Source: CAMLDH01 sp966250375 (GTDB taxonomy: Bacteria > Pseudomonadota > Gammaproteobacteria > Burkholderiales > Burkholderiaceae_D). From it: a stretch of 50,908 nt of DNA. The stretch lies in assembly GCA_966250375.1 (NCBI GenBank), contig CBINHE010000020.1, positions 1-50,908 on the forward strand, given 5' to 3'. This document shows, one piece after another, positions 34,618 to 43,470 of this stretch. The notes under the pieces are model-generated. The model saw only the letters and a program-made list of their open reading frames with translations. It was not told the DNA's origin and ran no database searches. The translations under genes were made by a program, and so were the position numbers. Positions within the stretch are counted from its first letter, which is position 1. Each line of letters opens with the position of its first letter.

Positions 34618-35712
34618 ATGAGATTGTTGGATAAAGCTATGCAGTCTGATGAAATTACCATTTCCTGTCATGTGCATGAAATTCCATCTTTTGTAGAGCG
34701 AGATCTGGCGCGGCTGTATGGAAATCTATTTTCCTCGCTCCCATTTTTCAGGGTTTTCAAGCCGATGGAAGATGTCAGCACCTATGTCGTTCGGCAAGGT
34801 GGTCAAGTCATCACGGTTATTTTGTTTCGGCACAAAGATGGCGTAATCGACGTATTCAACGAAATGATACGCATCGATGAAAAAGAGATACACCGATTTT
34901 CCCGTTATATGTTTTCCATGTTTGACCGGGCTTGCGTCATCAGCTTTAAAGCGATACAAACCAATTTGAAAAAATTGCCGTTCCCGTTTCAACAGCATAA
35001 TGCCAAGGATGACTTTGTCATCGCATTATCTCGAACGCCCCATGATTACACCGCGCGGCTTGGAAAAGCAACGCGGACAAACATCAAGCGTTACAGGAAA
35101 AGGCTGGTCCAGAATTTCCCCTCTTTCAGCCACCATTTTTACGAAAATGAAGACATCGAAGAGCACCATATTCGCGCGATTATTGATTTGAGCAAATCCA
35201 GAATCTCTGCCAAGAAAAAGAAATTCGGCGTTGACGAGAAGGAGACGCAGGGGCTGATCCGTCTTGCAAAGATGTGCGGCATGGTCACCATGGTACGGAT
35301 CAACGGCCGCTTGTGCGCAGGCACTATCACTTATCGCGTCGGGTCCGGTTATGTCGCGGTGGTCAATGCGCATGATTCAAAATATGACGAGTACTGGCTT
35401 GGAACACTTTGCTATTACCTGACCATTTGCGAAAGCATTGTTCGAGGAGGCAAGCAATTCCACATGGGGGGAGGGCAGTATGAATACAAGAAGCGGCTTT
35501 TTGGTGTGCGGCAAGATATGGATCGCATCGAAATATACCGCTCGCATGGACAACGCATACTGCACTTCGATCGGGTGGTAATGACCATGTGCGCAGGCTA
35601 TCTTCGCAAGCTGAAAGTATGGTTGCTGGCGCGAGAAAAAAGCGTCATTTCACAACTAGTGATTCGGTCCTGGTATATCTTCCATAAGCTGAAAACAAGA
35701 AGCGGGAAATAG
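34618..35712 (+). CDS. GNAT-fold (FemAB/CelD-like) acetyltransferase
   Basis: 364 residues, ATG with AAGG site. The second half resembles the Acetyltransf_6/CelD-type GNAT domain: NIKRYRKRLVQNFP, GMVTMVRINGRLCAGTITYR, then GTLCYYLTICESIVRGGKQF and HMGGGQYEYKKRLFG, the usual end of the domain. It should transfer an acyl or aminoacyl group, probably in envelope polysaccharide or lipid modification. A related GNAT-like gene is at the window end (49948). There are no membrane segments except a weakly hydrophobic C terminus. Confidence 0.7.
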   Translation: MRLLDKAMQSDEITISCHVHEIPSFVERDLARLYGNLFSSLPFFRVFKPMEDVSTYVVRQGGQVITVILFRHKDGVIDVFNEMIRIDEKEIHRFSRYMFSMFDRACVISFKAIQTNLKKLPFPFQQHNAKDDFVIALSRTPHDYTARLGKATRTNIKRYRKRLVQNFPSFSHHFYENEDIEEHHIRAIIDLSKSRISAKKKKFGVDEKETQGLIRLAKMCGMVTMVRINGRLCAGTITYRVGSGYVAVVNAHDSKYDEYWLGTLCYYLTICESIVRGGKQFHMGGGQYEYKKRLFGVRQDMDRIEIYRSHGQRILHFDRVVMTMCAGYLRKLKVWLLAREKSVISQLVIRSWYIFHKLKTRSGK

Positions 35713-35959
35713 CATGCATGCCGCTACATCATGGCGGTGGAAATCCAGGGAACGCCACTTGCTTATCTGATTGATTCCGCTTTTTTCTTTCATTCGAATC
35801 GCAACCGAACAGAAGCTCAATCTCGCGCAAATATTTTTACCGTCATCTCAATAAGATGAAGGTGTTTAACCAGTCGCATGGCGTTAAACAAAGAAGACCA
35901 TACCTTACAAACACGGTCATTCCAACTCACGAACCACACTTACTGAGGTTGAACAAATC

Positions 35960-36937
35960 ATGCGTGCTGGCGACCATTCATCAACACATGTTCCACTCGA
36001 TCTTCGTCAGATAATTTCTGCGGAAGAGTCGGCGTTAAAACTATTTAACGCGGGATACAAACGCGAGGCGATATCACTGATAAACCATGCGCAGAGATCT
36101 GCGGAAATTTATGGCGATGTGACACTATCGATTAACGTTGCCAAGCTTGCACCATTGAAGGAGTTGTTTAAAGCTGCCGACGTTGTCATCGGTTTGCATC
36201 AGCCAACGTATCTTCCATGGCTAGGCTATCTTCACAAAATATATTACGCGGACAAATTCGCCATTCAGGATGACGTGCAGTTTACGCGCAAGTCCTTCAT
36301 AAAGAGAGCGCTAATCAAAAAGCCGAATTCGAATGAATCGACTTATCTTTCCATCCCTGCGAAAAAACACAGCGACCGTTGCGGGATCAAGGAAATTGAA
36401 ATAGACAATTCAGAAGATTGGCGCGCGGAGCATTTGCGAAAGATTCATGCTGCCTATTCAAAGGAAGCCTACTTCAATGAATTTTTTCCTAAACTGGAAA
36501 ACAGTCTGGCCGATACTCGAGAAGACAGCTCGTTGGTGAATGTGACCAATGCCTTGCTATTTTTCTTGTTGGATGTGCTGGAAATAGAAAGGGAAATCGT
36601 CGTGTTAAGCAACCTGACGGAAGGAATGACATTTCCGAATGCACATGAAAGAAATATGACCATGTGCCAGATGTTGGGGGGCACCATTTATTTTAGCGGC
36701 GCAGGCGCACGGAAATATCACGATGGGTATGCATTGCCGGAAAAGATGAAGCTGATTTATCAGAATATGGCAAATTACTTGAACGAACATCCCTATCTCC
36801 CGAAAGAACAATTCATCAATGGATTGTCTTCTCTTGATGCACTGTTTTGCATAGGTCCGAAAAGAATTATCGATATTTTCGAGGATTATGAAAATCCGGC
36901 ATTCAACAAAATGTTTTGTCTGCATATGGCGGAATAG
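35960..36937 (+). CDS. WbqC-family protein
   Basis: 325 residues. After a helical N-terminal extension of about 75 residues (not usual for the family), the WbqC core starts with VVIGLHQPTYLPWLGYLHKI and DDVQFTRKSFIKRALI. It continues with STYLSIPAKKH and ends in YFSGAGARKYHDG. WbqC-like proteins occur in O-antigen, capsule and amino-sugar loci, and their reaction is poorly defined. The nearby GNAT, ATP-grasp and FAD genes form a possible modification set. GAGG lies 14 bases before the ATG, a loose spacing. Confidence 0.8.
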   Translation: MRAGDHSSTHVPLDLRQIISAEESALKLFNAGYKREAISLINHAQRSAEIYGDVTLSINVAKLAPLKELFKAADVVIGLHQPTYLPWLGYLHKIYYADKFAIQDDVQFTRKSFIKRALIKKPNSNESTYLSIPAKKHSDRCGIKEIEIDNSEDWRAEHLRKIHAAYSKEAYFNEFFPKLENSLADTREDSSLVNVTNALLFFLLDVLEIEREIVVLSNLTEGMTFPNAHERNMTMCQMLGGTIYFSGAGARKYHDGYALPEKMKLIYQNMANYLNEHPYLPKEQFINGLSSLDALFCIGPKRIIDIFEDYENPAFNKMFCLHMAE

Positions 36938-36960
36938 TGGGACACGGTTGCCAAGCAAGT

Positions 36961-37215
36961 GGACAAAAGTTTTTTGACTATAGTCGGCAAGATCTTGAAG
37001 TTCCCTCCCTTTCAAGGGGAAGGCTGGGGTGGGGATGGGTTTCAAATGCTGCGCCGGTCGCTATTGAAACCCATCCCCATCCCAGCCAAGAGGATTGCGC
37101 TTGCAAGCGCAATCCGCTTCGCAGGCGGATCGCATGCGATCCGAATTCCCTGCTACGCCCCCTTGAAAGGGAAGGAGCATTCAAGGTCTTGCCAGGCGTT
37201 GTCAAAAGCTTTTTT
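36961..37215. repeat. Inverted-repeat element, family R6, copy 1, with nested repeats
   Basis: Imperfect arms of about 60 bases. The left arm runs GGACAAAAGTTTTTTGAC, then CGGCAAGATCTTGAAG and CCCTTTCAAGGGGA. The complement of the right arm runs AAAAAGCTTTTGACAAC, GGCAAGACCTTGAATG and CCCTTTCAAGGGGG. The interior has GGTGGGGATGGGTTTCAA and an R5-like block (GCTTGCAAGCGC, GGATCGCATGCGATCC). The outer motif also begins the block at 45812. Confidence 0.65.
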
Positions 37216-37224
37216 CCCCTCTGC

Positions 37225-37839
37225 TTAAAATTGTCGAGCGAAAGCATTTTCGCTGCCGGACAGGCCAAGCGCAATTTGTGTCATCCACTCATATGTCTGG
37301 TCCGTCATCAGATTGGTCGTCCAGAATATGCTCGCAACCAGGCCGAATCCGATTGCCGCCGCAACAGCATGATCGAGCACAGGTTGTTTCATCGATTTGG
37401 AAATCAGGATAAAGCCGAAACATACCGCATAACCCAGAATGCATCCTCCGATAGCCTCGGATGCAGAATGCGTGTCATGAACGGAAACCGCAAAGCCCAT
37501 CATTGCTGCCAACAACATTCCAAGCAATACACCGGCTATGCGGATAACTGGAGAAGCATTTTTCAACACCAGGAAAAACGCCAATGGCATCACTGCAGCT
37601 GTGCGCATCGAATGACCGCTAAACCCATGGAAATCAAGCACACTGATTTTCATCCCCCACCCGATGAACGCAATCTGCGTTGTCGCGACAATGGCAAGCC
37701 CGACAGTAAACAACATGCCCCATAGCCACGCCATGCGCCATGCGCGCCCTGCCAACAACCATGCAAAAATTGCCAAGGCAATCGGGATCAATACGAGGCT
37801 TCCACCCAATTTTACAAATTCCTGCCAGTAAATCGTCAT
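37225..37839 (-). CDS. PAP2-like membrane phosphatase
   Basis: 204 residues with about six hydrophobic helices. Two PAP2-superfamily motifs are present: FSGHSMRTAAVMPLA (the SGH motif) and SVHDTHSASEAIGGCILGY, which corresponds to the final R-x5-H-x3-D-type motif with His in DTHS. The expected role is dephosphorylation of lipid pyrophosphates such as undecaprenyl pyrophosphate, or of phosphatidate, at the outer face of the inner membrane. This fits the neighbouring polysaccharide locus, to which it is divergently oriented. The ribosome site is weak. Confidence 0.75.
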   Translation of the reverse strand: MTIYWQEFVKLGGSLVLIPIALAIFAWLLAGRAWRMAWLWGMLFTVGLAIVATTQIAFIGWGMKISVLDFHGFSGHSMRTAAVMPLAFFLVLKNASPVIRIAGVLLGMLLAAMMGFAVSVHDTHSASEAIGGCILGYAVCFGFILISKSMKQPVLDHAVAAAIGFGLVASIFWTTNLMTDQTYEWMTQIALGLSGSENAFARQF

Positions 37840-38210
37840 CGTTATATACGCCCAGACTTCATTTCAATATGAGGGAATCTGAATCTGTAGAATGCGTTTT
37901 TCAATTTATTCAAAAGCGATGCAAGCATGATTAAGCCACATCATGGCGCATGCAGATCATCGATATTTGTTCATCATGCTGTTTGATTCTTGTCATGGCT
38001 GATCGGACGCGAATCCAACACACTTTCTACAAGCCGCTTCCCAGCGATCTGCATCGCGCCACATATTTTTCAGTGGCATTCATGCATGCCGTGTTGACGG
38101 GCATTGCACGTAACGGGACGCGAGTCAGCTTCAGATCTTCTGAAAACGGCACTACGTGGATTCTGCAGAGGCCTGCGAAGAAATTGCCAGCTTAGTAAAG
38201 AACGCGTCAA
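37840..38210. other. Divergent intergenic region before the polysaccharide locus
   Basis: 371 bases between the PAP2-like gene and the wbpM-like gene. An 81-codon frame (37950-38195) is open, but its composition is not protein-like and it has no ribosome site. The region should hold the promoters of both flanking genes. I see no clear operator or riboswitch. Confidence 0.5.
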
Positions 38211-40142
38211 ATGACAAAATCAAGCACGATGATTTTGGATGAGGTCCACGGAAAGTTGATCTCAATGAACCGAGTAATGAAAGTGGCACTAATGCTTTCT
38301 TCGGATCTTATCGCCCTTCCGCTGTGCTTCCTGATCGCGATGCTGCTGCGGCTTGGCGATGTCGAATCGACGATGCGTTATGAACCTGTTTCGTATGTAC
38401 TCATCGCGCTGGTCACGGTAGCGGCTTTCGCCACGACAGGCTTGTATCGGGCAGTGGTTCGCTTCATTGACTATCGTATGCTGATCGCAGCCGGAATCGG
38501 GCTCGCCGTTGTCGTGCTGTCTGCATATCTCCTTTCTGTTTTGTTTTCCTACAACCGATTGCCGAACAGCGCGATCATCATTTACTGGTTCATCGCATTC
38601 TCATACGTGGTGACGATCAGATTGATGGTGCGCGAATTCCTGCGCAGGAACGCCGGAAAAAATCGCCAGAAAGGGAAGCTGGTGGCGATCTATGGCGCAA
38701 CCGAAATGGGTGCGCGTGCCGCTATGGCGATGCGCGCAAGCGATGAATATCGACCGGTCTGCTTTTTCGATGAAAAACGCAATCTGAATAATCACACCAT
38801 TGCCGGAATCATGGTATTCAATTCGGTGCACTTTGTCGAAATGGCCCACAAGCTGTCGATTGAACTGGTCGTCATTTCCATTCCTCCGACTTCGCCGGAA
38901 CGCCTTGTCAAGATATTGCAGATGTTGCGTACTGCAGGCATCCAAACCAAGATACTGCGCAATATGCTGGAATTCGCGGAGGAGAAATTTTCTTCCGAAT
39001 CCATTCGCGATATCAAGATCGAGGACCTGCTGGGACGTCCCCCTGTTCCTCCCCGCATGGATTTGTTCGCCAAATGCGTGCACCAAAAAAATGTGCTGGT
39101 TACCGGTGCGGGAGGATCGATAGGCAGCGAGTTGTGCCGCCAGATCATGACGCTGTCGCCGCGCCAGTTGCACTTGCTGGACCACTCGGAGTTTGCCCTC
39201 TACACCATCAAGCAGGAGCTTCAGACGCGCTTTCCGGAATTGTCTGTACAGGCGCATCTGGGCTCCGTATGCAGCGCGCCGCTGGTCGATCGATTGATGC
39301 AGGAGGGGGCGATCGATACTGTCTATCATGTCGCCGCCTACAAGCATGTGCCGCTGGTGGAAGCAAACGTCGTTGAAGGCATACGCAACAACGTGCTGGG
39401 CGCGAAAATCATCGCCTGTGCGGCCGAAAAGTACCACGTTAGTACCTGCGTATTGATCTCCACCGACAAGGCGGTTCGCCCCACCAATATGATGGGCGCC
39501 AGCAAGCGCATCGCGGAGCTTATTTTTCAGGCCGCCGCTGCCAAATCCACTGGCGGCACCACGTTCTGCATGGTCCGCTTTGGCAATGTATTGGGTTCAT
39601 CCGGTTCCGTCATTCCGCTGTTTCAGAATCAAATTGAAAGCGGCGGCCCGGTAACGATTACGCATCCCGATGTCATTCGCTACTTCATGCTCATCCCGGA
39701 AGCCGCGCAACTGGTGATACAGGCGGGTGCCATGGCCAAAGGGGGCGAAGTGTTCGTGCTCGATATGGGCAAGCCGATAAGAATCGTCGATCTGGCGCGG
39801 ACCATGATCAGGATGTGCGGGATGGTAGAGAAAACAAAGCAGAATCCGCATGGTGACATTGAACTGCAATTCGTCGGCATGCGTCCTGGTGAAAAACTCT
39901 ATGAGGAGTTGCTGATCGGAGACGACGCCGTTCCCAGTGAACATCCGCGCATCCTGTGCACCACAGAACATTCGCTGCATCCCGATGTGCTGGACCAATA
40001 CATCGCGCATCTCATGTTGGCATGTAACACCAATAACAGAATCACCATCGAAGCCATGGTGAAGGAAATTGTCACTGAATATATTCCCCCGCCAAAGGTG
40101 GAGGTGGTGACGATGTCGAAGCCCGCAGTTCAATACCGCTGA
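38211..40142 (+). CDS. wbpM: WbpM/CapD-family nucleotide-sugar 4,6-dehydratase
   Basis: 643 residues. The first ~150 form four membrane helices (VALMLSSDLIALPLCFLIAM and later). A first Rossmann-like domain (LVAIYGATEMGARAAMAM) precedes the catalytic SDR domain at about 295-600, with VLVTGAGGSIGSELCRQI, the STDKAVRPTNMMGASKR segment carrying the SMK-type Met/Lys, and GMRPGEKLYEELL. The family converts UDP-GlcNAc to a 4-keto-6-deoxy sugar for O-antigen, capsule or glycoprotein synthesis. It is the first gene of the wbp-type operon. The ATG at 38265 (MNRVMKV, GGAAAG upstream) is an alternative start. Confidence 0.9.
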   Translation: MTKSSTMILDEVHGKLISMNRVMKVALMLSSDLIALPLCFLIAMLLRLGDVESTMRYEPVSYVLIALVTVAAFATTGLYRAVVRFIDYRMLIAAGIGLAVVVLSAYLLSVLFSYNRLPNSAIIIYWFIAFSYVVTIRLMVREFLRRNAGKNRQKGKLVAIYGATEMGARAAMAMRASDEYRPVCFFDEKRNLNNHTIAGIMVFNSVHFVEMAHKLSIELVVISIPPTSPERLVKILQMLRTAGIQTKILRNMLEFAEEKFSSESIRDIKIEDLLGRPPVPPRMDLFAKCVHQKNVLVTGAGGSIGSELCRQIMTLSPRQLHLLDHSEFALYTIKQELQTRFPELSVQAHLGSVCSAPLVDRLMQEGAIDTVYHVAAYKHVPLVEANVVEGIRNNVLGAKIIACAAEKYHVSTCVLISTDKAVRPTNMMGASKRIAELIFQAAAAKSTGGTTFCMVRFGNVLGSSGSVIPLFQNQIESGGPVTITHPDVIRYFMLIPEAAQLVIQAGAMAKGGEVFVLDMGKPIRIVDLARTMIRMCGMVEKTKQNPHGDIELQFVGMRPGEKLYEELLIGDDAVPSEHPRILCTTEHSLHPDVLDQYIAHLMLACNTNNRITIEAMVKEIVTEYIPPPKVEVVTMSKPAVQYR

Positions 40143-40236
40143 AATGCAGCTTTGTGCATGACTTGAATCAGGTTTTTGTCCATAACGATCGCGCGTCCGA
40201 TATTGGGCGCATGAAAACGGATAGCGCAGGCAGATC

Positions 40237-41565
40237 ATGAAAAACGACAAACAGATTTATCCCTTGGAACAACTGATTGACAAGCTCGAAAACCGCACGG
40301 CGGTGATCGGCATAGTCGGCCTCGGCTATGTAGGGTTGCCGTTAATGTTGCGTTACGTCGATATCGGATTCAAGGTGATCGGCATCGACATCGATTCGGA
40401 GAAGGTCGAAAAGCTGAATGACGGCAGAAGTTATATCGAGCATATTTCACCAGACGCGATAGTGACATCTCTGGCAAAAGGGTTTGTGGCAACCACGAAT
40501 TTTGCACGCGCATCGGAGGCGGATGCATTGATTGTTTGCGTGCCGACGCCACTCAACGCCTATCGTGAGCCCGATTTGAGTTTTGTATTGAACACGGTTG
40601 ATGCGCTGCTTAAACACCTGCGCCCTGGCCAGATCGTGTCACTGGAAAGTACCACGTATCCCGGCACGACCAACGAAGAACTCCAGCCGCGCATCGAGTC
40701 GCGCGGGTTCAAGATAGGCGAGGATATATTTCTCGTGTTCTCGCCGGAGCGCGAGGATCCCGGCAATCCCGCATTTGAAACCCGCACCATTCCCAAGGTG
40801 TGCGGCGGCATCACGCCTGCCTGCCTGAAAGCCGGTATCGCGCTCTACAGTCCGGCGATCGATACGGTGGTGCCGGTCAGTTCCACACGCGCAGCGGAAT
40901 TGACCAAGCTGCTGGAAAACATTCATCGCGCCGTCAATATCGGACTGGTCAACGAAATGAAGATCATTGCCGACAAGATGGATATCGACATCCACGAAGT
41001 GATCCACGCCGCAGCGACAAAACCGTTTGGTTTCACCGCGTATTACCCCGGTCCTGGACTGGGCGGGCATTGCATTCCGATCGATCCGTTCTATCTGACA
41101 TGGAAGGCGCGCCAATACGGTTTGCACACGCGCTTCATCGAGCTGGCAGGCGAAATAAATAATGACATGCCGCATTGGGTCATTGGCAAGGTAACCGATG
41201 CCTTGAACCAGCGTGGCCGTTCGGTCAAGGGCAGCAAGGTGCTGGTGCTCGGTATTGCGTACAAGAAGAATGTGGACGACATGCGGGAATCGCCCTCGGT
41301 GGAGTTGATGGAAATTTTGCGCGACAAGGGCGCGGAAGTTGCCTATTCAGACCCGCATGTGCCTCTCTTTCCGAAGATGCGGGGACATCGCTTTGATCTC
41401 CATAGCATGCCGCTCAATGCCGAATCGATTGCATCGTACGACTTGCTGTTGCTCGCGACTGGCCACAACGCGTTTGACTACGATTTGATTCAGAAAAACG
41501 CGAAGTTGATTGTCGATACGCGCGGCGTGTACCTTGAGCCGTTGCCGAATGTAGTCAAGGCATGA
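40237..41565 (+). CDS. wbpA: UDP-N-acetylglucosamine 6-dehydrogenase WbpA
   Basis: 442 residues. An NAD-binding Rossmann domain opens with IGIVGLGYVGLPLMLRY near 25-41. The catalytic Cys279 lies in GLGGHCIPIDPFYL. The C-terminal UDP-binding domain has VLVLGIAYKKNVDDMRESPS. The enzyme oxidises UDP-GlcNAc at C6 to UDP-GlcNAcA, the first step towards UDP-2,3-diacetamido-glucuronic acid. The following genes are the matching WbpB-, WbpD- and WbpE-like enzymes, which supports WbpA over a UDP-glucose dehydrogenase. The stop codon is the first base pair of a long inverted repeat (41565-41789). Confidence 0.93.
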   Translation: MKNDKQIYPLEQLIDKLENRTAVIGIVGLGYVGLPLMLRYVDIGFKVIGIDIDSEKVEKLNDGRSYIEHISPDAIVTSLAKGFVATTNFARASEADALIVCVPTPLNAYREPDLSFVLNTVDALLKHLRPGQIVSLESTTYPGTTNEELQPRIESRGFKIGEDIFLVFSPEREDPGNPAFETRTIPKVCGGITPACLKAGIALYSPAIDTVVPVSSTRAAELTKLLENIHRAVNIGLVNEMKIIADKMDIDIHEVIHAAATKPFGFTAYYPGPGLGGHCIPIDPFYLTWKARQYGLHTRFIELAGEINNDMPHWVIGKVTDALNQRGRSVKGSKVLVLGIAYKKNVDDMRESPSVELMEILRDKGAEVAYSDPHVPLFPKMRGHRFDLHSMPLNAESIASYDLLLLATGHNAFDYDLIQKNAKLIVDTRGVYLEPLPNVVKA

Positions 41566-41789
41566 GGTGATTTCCGTGAACAAATATCCCATTTTCGAGG
41601 CGCATACGGGCGCGCTGCTGCGTTGTTCCTCGTTTGTGTGGCCCGCCACACGGCACTCGTCACGCCTTGCGGGAGTATCGCCTTGCAAGGCGATACCGTT
41701 ACGCAGGCGTGGGACTTGTCCCACGAAACCCCTGCTGCACCATCCCGTCTGCACCACGACCATGGGATATTCATTCACGGAAATCACCT
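41565..41789. repeat. Long-armed inverted repeat element, family R2, copy 2, inside the wbp operon
   Basis: 29-base arms at 41565-41593 (AGGTGATTTCCGTGAACAAA then TATCCCATT) and 41761-41789 are inverted repeats with a few mismatches. The interior core 41606-41633 (ACGGGCGCGCTGCTGCGTTG, then TTCCTCGT) matches the core at 23227-23254. The interior also has CTTGCAAGGCGATA palindromes. The element fills the whole gap between the wbpA stop and the wbpB ribosome site (GAGGAG). Confidence 0.8.
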
Positions 41790-41803
41790 GAGGAGAATGA
41801 ACC

Positions 41804-42865
41804 ATGCACCAATTTCCTCCCGCCGTCACCAATCGAAAAATCCGCTTTGCGCTTGTCGGTTGCGGCCGCATCGCCAAAAATCATTTTGGCGCGATCAAGC
41901 ATCATCATGAGCGTTGCGAACTGGTCGGCATTTGCGATATCAACTCACGCGCGCTGGAAGAGGCTGTCGTCGCCACTGATGCCACGCCTTACAAGAACCT
42001 GACCGAGATGCTGGAGCGGTGCGAGGCTGATGCCTTTATCCTCACCACGCCGTCTGGCCTGCATCCGGAACAGGCAATACAGATTGCCAAAGCCGGCCGC
42101 AACGTCATCACTGAAAAGCCGATGGCGACCCGATGGGAAGACGGCAAGCGCATGGTCGCCGCGTGCGATACCGCAGGCGTGCGCATGTTCGTCGTCAAAC
42201 AGAATCGCCGCAATTCGACCTTGCAAATGCTCAAGAGAGCCGTCGATAAAAAGCGTTTTGGCCGAATCTACATGGTCAACCTGAATGTGTTCTGGAGCCG
42301 TCCGCAGGAATATTACGACAGCGCAAAATGGCGCGGCACTTGGGAATATGACGGCGGCGCGTTCATGAATCAGGCCAGCCATTACGTCGACTTGATCGAC
42401 TGGATTGTCGGGCCGGTGGAAAGCCTGCACGCCTACACTGCGACATTGGCGCGTTACATCGAAGTGGAAGACACTGGCGTCATCAGCCTGCGCTGGCGCA
42501 ACGGCGCGCTTGGGTCGATGAATGTGACCATGCTCACTTATCCGCACAATTTTGAAGGCAGCATTACCATCCTGGGCGAGAAGGGGACGGTACGCATCGG
42601 CGGCGTCGCCGTCAATGAAGTGACGCAATGGGATTTTTCCGAACCGGACGAAGACGATCCCAAGATCAAGGAGGCCAGTTATCAAACCACTTCGGTCTAT
42701 GGTTTTGGACATCCGCTGTATTACGACAATGTCATCAAGGTCCTGCGCGGCGAGGCGGAGCCGGAAACAGATGGGCGGGAAGGGCTGAAATCGCTGGAGA
42801 TCCTGATCGCCACTTACTTGTCGGCGCGCGATGGCAAGCGCATCGCGTTGCCGCTGGAATACTGA
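41804..42865 (+). CDS. wbpB: UDP-N-acetyl-2-amino-2-deoxyglucuronate dehydrogenase WbpB
   Basis: 353 residues of the Gfo/Idh/MocA family, ATG preceded by GAGGAG. The NAD-binding motif is FALVGCGRIAKNHFGAIKHH near 14-33. The conserved EKPMATRWEDG segment supplies the family lysine. The substrate domain has GTWEYDGGAFMNQASHYVDL with the catalytic His. It oxidises UDP-GlcNAcA at C3, giving the 3-keto substrate for the aminotransferase WbpE. In related operons it works in a coupled cycle with WbpE. The gene is followed by wbpD after one base. Confidence 0.92.
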   Translation: MHQFPPAVTNRKIRFALVGCGRIAKNHFGAIKHHHERCELVGICDINSRALEEAVVATDATPYKNLTEMLERCEADAFILTTPSGLHPEQAIQIAKAGRNVITEKPMATRWEDGKRMVAACDTAGVRMFVVKQNRRNSTLQMLKRAVDKKRFGRIYMVNLNVFWSRPQEYYDSAKWRGTWEYDGGAFMNQASHYVDLIDWIVGPVESLHAYTATLARYIEVEDTGVISLRWRNGALGSMNVTMLTYPHNFEGSITILGEKGTVRIGGVAVNEVTQWDFSEPDEDDPKIKEASYQTTSVYGFGHPLYYDNVIKVLRGEAEPETDGREGLKSLEILIATYLSARDGKRIALPLEY

Positions 42866-42866
42866 T

Positions 42867-43451
42867 ATGGCGACCTTCATTCATCCCAGCGCTATTGTCG
42901 ACGAAGGCGCGCATCTGGGCGACGCAACCCATGTCTGGCATTTCTCTCACGTCTGCGGCGGCGCCCGCATCGGCAATGCCTGCTCGTTGGGGCAGAATGT
43001 TTTCGTTGGCAACGACGTGGCGATCGGCAATAACGTCAAGATCCAGAACAACGTCTCGGTGTATGACGCAGTCACGATCGAGGATGACGTTTTCTGCGGC
43101 CCCAGCATGGTGTTTACCAACGTCTATAACCCGCGTTCGGCGGTGCCGCGCAAGGACGAGTATCGTAAAACATTGGTCAGGCGCGGCGCGACGATCGGGG
43201 CCAACGCGACCATCGTTTGCGGCATCACGGTGGGGCAATATGCATTTGTCGCGGCCGGCGCGGTCGTCAACCGCGATGTCGCGGATTTTGCATTGATGGC
43301 CGGTGTTCCGGCACGTCAGATCGGCTGGATGAGCCGCTTCGGCGAGCGCCTCGATTTGCCGCTCGATGGCGATGCACAAATCGCGTGCCCGCATACCGGC
43401 GAGCGTTACGTCCTCAAGGAGCGTGTCTGCATGCTTCTTGCTCCAAGTTGA
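42867..43451 (+). CDS. wbpD: UDP-2-acetamido-3-amino-glucuronate N-acetyltransferase WbpD
   Basis: 194 residues. It is a left-handed beta-helix (hexapeptide repeat) acetyltransferase, with repeated I-G-N-x-V type turns (AIGNNVKIQNNVSVYDAVTI), the loop VFTNVYNPRSAVPRKDEY, and RGATIGANATIVCGITVGQY. The C terminus has a small Cys/His tail (IACPHTGERY). It acetylates the 3-amino group made by WbpE using acetyl-CoA, completing UDP-2,3-diacetamido-2,3-dideoxy-glucuronate. The ATG at 42867 follows the wbpB stop by one base and is preferred over an in-frame ATG at 42831. Confidence 0.92.
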   Translation: MATFIHPSAIVDEGAHLGDATHVWHFSHVCGGARIGNACSLGQNVFVGNDVAIGNNVKIQNNVSVYDAVTIEDDVFCGPSMVFTNVYNPRSAVPRKDEYRKTLVRRGATIGANATIVCGITVGQYAFVAAGAVVNRDVADFALMAGVPARQIGWMSRFGERLDLPLDGDAQIACPHTGERYVLKERVCMLLAPS

Positions 43452-43470
43452 TGTACACATAAGGAACAAC

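Noticed and set aside
36916..37725. Plus-strand frame of 269 codons after the WbqC gene
   Set aside because: Covers the R6 repeat and then runs antisense to the PAP2-like gene; no family features.
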